This document shows positions 56,317 through 57,860 of a DNA stretch of 57,860 bases, one piece after another (position 1 is the first letter of the stretch; every line of letters begins with the position of its first letter). The notes beneath the pieces are model-generated. The model was not told where the DNA came from and did no database searches. It saw only the letters and a list, made by a program, of their open reading frames with translations. The DNA comes from an uncultured Enterorhabdus sp. (GTDB lineage: Bacteria > Actinomycetota > Coriobacteriia > Coriobacteriales > Eggerthellaceae). Both the position numbers and the translations under genes were made by a program. The DNA lies in NCBI GenBank assembly GCA_947573925.1, contig CANPHS010000002.1:1-57860 (forward strand), given 5' to 3'.

Positions 56317-57495
56317 CTAGTGGTGGAACAGGCGCATGCCGGTGAAGGCCATGGCGATGCCGTACTTGTTGGCCACCTCGATGACGTTGTCGTCGCGGAT
56401 GGAGCCGCCGGGCTCGGCGATGTAGGCCACGCCGGACTTGCGGGCCCGCTCCACGTTGTCTCCGAAGGGGAAGAAGGCGTCCGATCCCACGGTCACGCCG
56501 CTCATCTCGGCGATCCAGGCCTTCTTCTCCTCGCGGGTCAGCGGCTCGGGGCGCTCGGTGAACACGCGCTGCCACTCGCCGTCGGCCAGCACGTCCTCCC
56601 ACTCGTCGGAGATGTACACGTCGATGGCGTTGTCGCGGTCGGGCCGACGGATGCCCTCCACGAAGGGCAGGCCCAGCACCTTCGGATGCTGGCGCAGCCA
56701 CCAGTTGTCGGCCTTGTTGCCCGCCAGGCGCGTGCAGTGGATGCGGCTCTGCTGGCCGGCGCCCACGCCGATGGCCTGGCCGTCCTTCACGTAGCACACG
56801 GAATTGGACTGGGTGTACTTCAGCGTGATGAGCGCCACGATCATGTCGATCTTCGCGGCGGCGGGGATCTCCTTGTTCTCGGTCACCACGTTCTCGAGCA
56901 GCGCCTCGTTGATCTCGAAGTTGTTGTGGCCCTGCTCGAAGGTGATGCCGAACACGTCCTTGAGCTCGGTTTCGGCCGGCACGTAGTCCGGGTCGATCTG
57001 CACCACGTTGAAGGAGCCCTTGCGCTTGGTCTTCAGAATCTCCAGCGCCTCGTCGGTGTAGCCCGGGGCGATGATGCCGTCGGACACTTCTTTCGCCAGG
57101 TAGCGGGCCACGTCGGCGTCGCACACATCGGACAGCGCCGCCCAGTCGCCGTAGGAGCACAGACGGTCGGCCCCGCGGGCGCGAATGTAGGCGCAGGCAA
57201 TGGGCGAAAGCTCCCCCGCCTCTTCCACGAAGTACATGGCGCGGTCGGTGTCGGACAGCGGGTGCCCCACCGCCGCCCCGGCCGGCGACACGTGCTTGAA
57301 CGATGCCGCCGCGGGCAGCCCCGTGGCCTCTTTCAGCTCCTTCACCAGCTGCCAGGAGTTGAAGGCGTCGAGGAAGTTGATGAAGCCCGGCTTGCCATTC
57401 AGCACCTCAATGGGCAGGTCGGAGCCGTCCTTCATGAAGATGCGCGAAGGCTTCTGATTCGGATTGCACCCGTACTTCAGTTCCAGCTCGTTCAT
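56317..57495 (-). CDS. Stand-alone AICAR formyltransferase (purine biosynthesis)
   Basis: 392 residues; AAAGGAG upstream. It matches the formyltransferase half of PurH only: ELELKYGCNPNQKPSR at the start, SFKHVSPAGAAVG (the catalytic Lys-His pair), then GQQSRIHCTRLAG and SDAFFPFGDNVERA. It formylates AICAR to FAICAR with 10-formyltetrahydrofolate, the ninth step of IMP synthesis. The cyclohydrolase half is missing. The gene just upstream, cut by the window edge, looks like a separate IMP cyclohydrolase, so the two final steps are encoded side by side but not fused. Repeat copy B separates them. Confidence 0.93.
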   Translation of the reverse strand: MNELELKYGCNPNQKPSRIFMKDGSDLPIEVLNGKPGFINFLDAFNSWQLVKELKEATGLPAAASFKHVSPAGAAVGHPLSDTDRAMYFVEEAGELSPIACAYIRARGADRLCSYGDWAALSDVCDADVARYLAKEVSDGIIAPGYTDEALEILKTKRKGSFNVVQIDPDYVPAETELKDVFGITFEQGHNNFEINEALLENVVTENKEIPAAAKIDMIVALITLKYTQSNSVCYVKDGQAIGVGAGQQSRIHCTRLAGNKADNWWLRQHPKVLGLPFVEGIRRPDRDNAIDVYISDEWEDVLADGEWQRVFTERPEPLTREEKKAWIAEMSGVTVGSDAFFPFGDNVERARKSGVAYIAEPGGSIRDDNVIEVANKYGIAMAFTGMRLFHH

Positions 57496-57533
57496 GGTTC
57501 TCCTTTACATAGTTGCACGTCTCACGAAATCGA

Positions 57534-57660
57534 AGCCGCGGGGTATCCTGATTCGCTCAAACAGTCCTCGCTTTGTGAAAGTGTCCACCGGACACTTTCA
57601 GTCGCTGTGGAACTCGCTCGGTCAGAACACCCCTCGCCTTCTCTACACTCAACTCTTCTT
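57534..57660 (-). repeat. Complete copy B of the GCGA 3'-end repeat element
   Basis: Minus-strand copy of the element at 6917-7060, beginning 22 bases after the IMP cyclohydrolase stop. It shares GTGTTCTGACCGAGCGAG, CAGCGACTGAAA and AGCGAGGACTGT plus TGAGCGAATC. The hairpin (57576-57600) has arms TGAAAGTGTCC and GGACACTTTCA with a 3-base loop, different in sequence from copy A yet fully paired. It sits between the two purine genes. Confidence 0.75.
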
Positions 57661-57682
57661 GAACACTTAGCGCATACCCCGC

Positions 57683-57860
57683 TTAATCGCCGAGGTTCTT
57701 GTTGTAGAGAGTCACCTCGCCGCCGACGTTGGCGTAGAGGCTCACCTTGTTGTCGTCGTTCAGCGCGGCCCACAGCTCGTCGGGAGCGGGCAGCGCCACG
57801 GGAATGGGCTCGCCGGCGAAGGTGGGCAGGGGGTTGCCGTCGCCCTGGTAGGTGCTGATG
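57683..57860 (-). CDS. IMP cyclohydrolase-like protein, C-terminal part (cut by window end)
   Basis: 58 residues are visible: ISTYQGDGNPLPTFAGEP, PVALPAPDELWAALNDDNK, VSLYANVGG and the end LYNKNLGD. This fits the C-terminus of archaeal-type (PurO-like) IMP cyclohydrolases, which end with a DNKVSL strand and an N-K-N tail and close FAICAR to IMP. The adjacent stand-alone AICAR formyltransferase supports this. The rest lies outside the window. Confidence 0.7.
   Translation of the reverse strand, partial: ISTYQGDGNPLPTFAGEPIPVALPAPDELWAALNDDNKVSLYANVGGEVTLYNKNLGD

Overview
The window is GC-rich, densely coding DNA and reads like a chromosome segment of an anaerobic gut actinobacterium of the Coriobacteriia, most likely Eggerthellaceae. 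The clues are three Tat-exported lipoprotein flavoproteins of the fumarate/urocanate-reductase type. One of them sits beside a membrane-anchored LuxR regulator, an arrangement typical of Eggerthella relatives. Other clues are Tat/lipoprotein redox proteins, a split purine pathway (stand-alone AICAR formyltransferase plus a separate IMP cyclohydrolase) and many HipA-like and AAA-type accessory genes. The family assignment is inference; no rRNA, tRNA or CRISPR array was found.

Layout. 0-10 kb: HelD-like helicase, a deformylase-like protein without its catalytic Glu, a membrane-anchored unknown, a WalJ-type hydrolase, a protein of three tandem Rid domains, a soluble hybrid histidine kinase and a lipoprotein. 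10-20 kb: HxlR regulator with a divergent metallo-beta-lactamase-like gene, a frameshifted LysR gene divergent from flavoprotein 1, a DNA glycosylase/NAD(P)HX epimerase fusion, a methyltransferase/endonuclease pair and an MGMT-type alkyltransferase. 20-29 kb: GntR/DUF1648 operon with a clear operator, CPBP protease, Phd/ParE and HigBA modules, fluoride channel, CMD-cupin protein behind a MerR-type promoter, decayed genes and a Tat flavodoxin. 29-42 kb: HipA-like kinase, anion permease, AAA/PD-(D/E)XK protein, membrane LuxR regulator divergent from flavoprotein 2, HTH-HipA fusion, S10 peptidase, SDR, a long hairpin and a PIN remnant. 42-51 kb: APC permease, an EamA transporter broken by a stop codon, LysR, gene-junction debris, DUF4143 ATPase, ABC exporter, an 83-bp-period hairpin array and a DUF362 protein behind a second MerR-type promoter. 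51-57.9 kb: ZIP transporter, flavoprotein 3 with an FMN domain, PAP2 phosphatase overlapping a ferredoxin gene, dGTPase, a probable type I toxin with antisense RNA, and the two purine genes.

Working together: the three flavoproteins, the exported flavodoxin and the ferredoxin suggest reduction of organic acceptors at the cell surface under several regulators. The toxin-antitoxin, HipA, ATPase and methyltransferase genes form scattered accessory patches, and most decayed genes lie in or near them. The least explained signals are non-coding: a 3'-end element with a co-varying hairpin (three copies), the 83-bp hairpin array, the 87-nt hairpin, and two MerR-type promoters with no merR gene in view.
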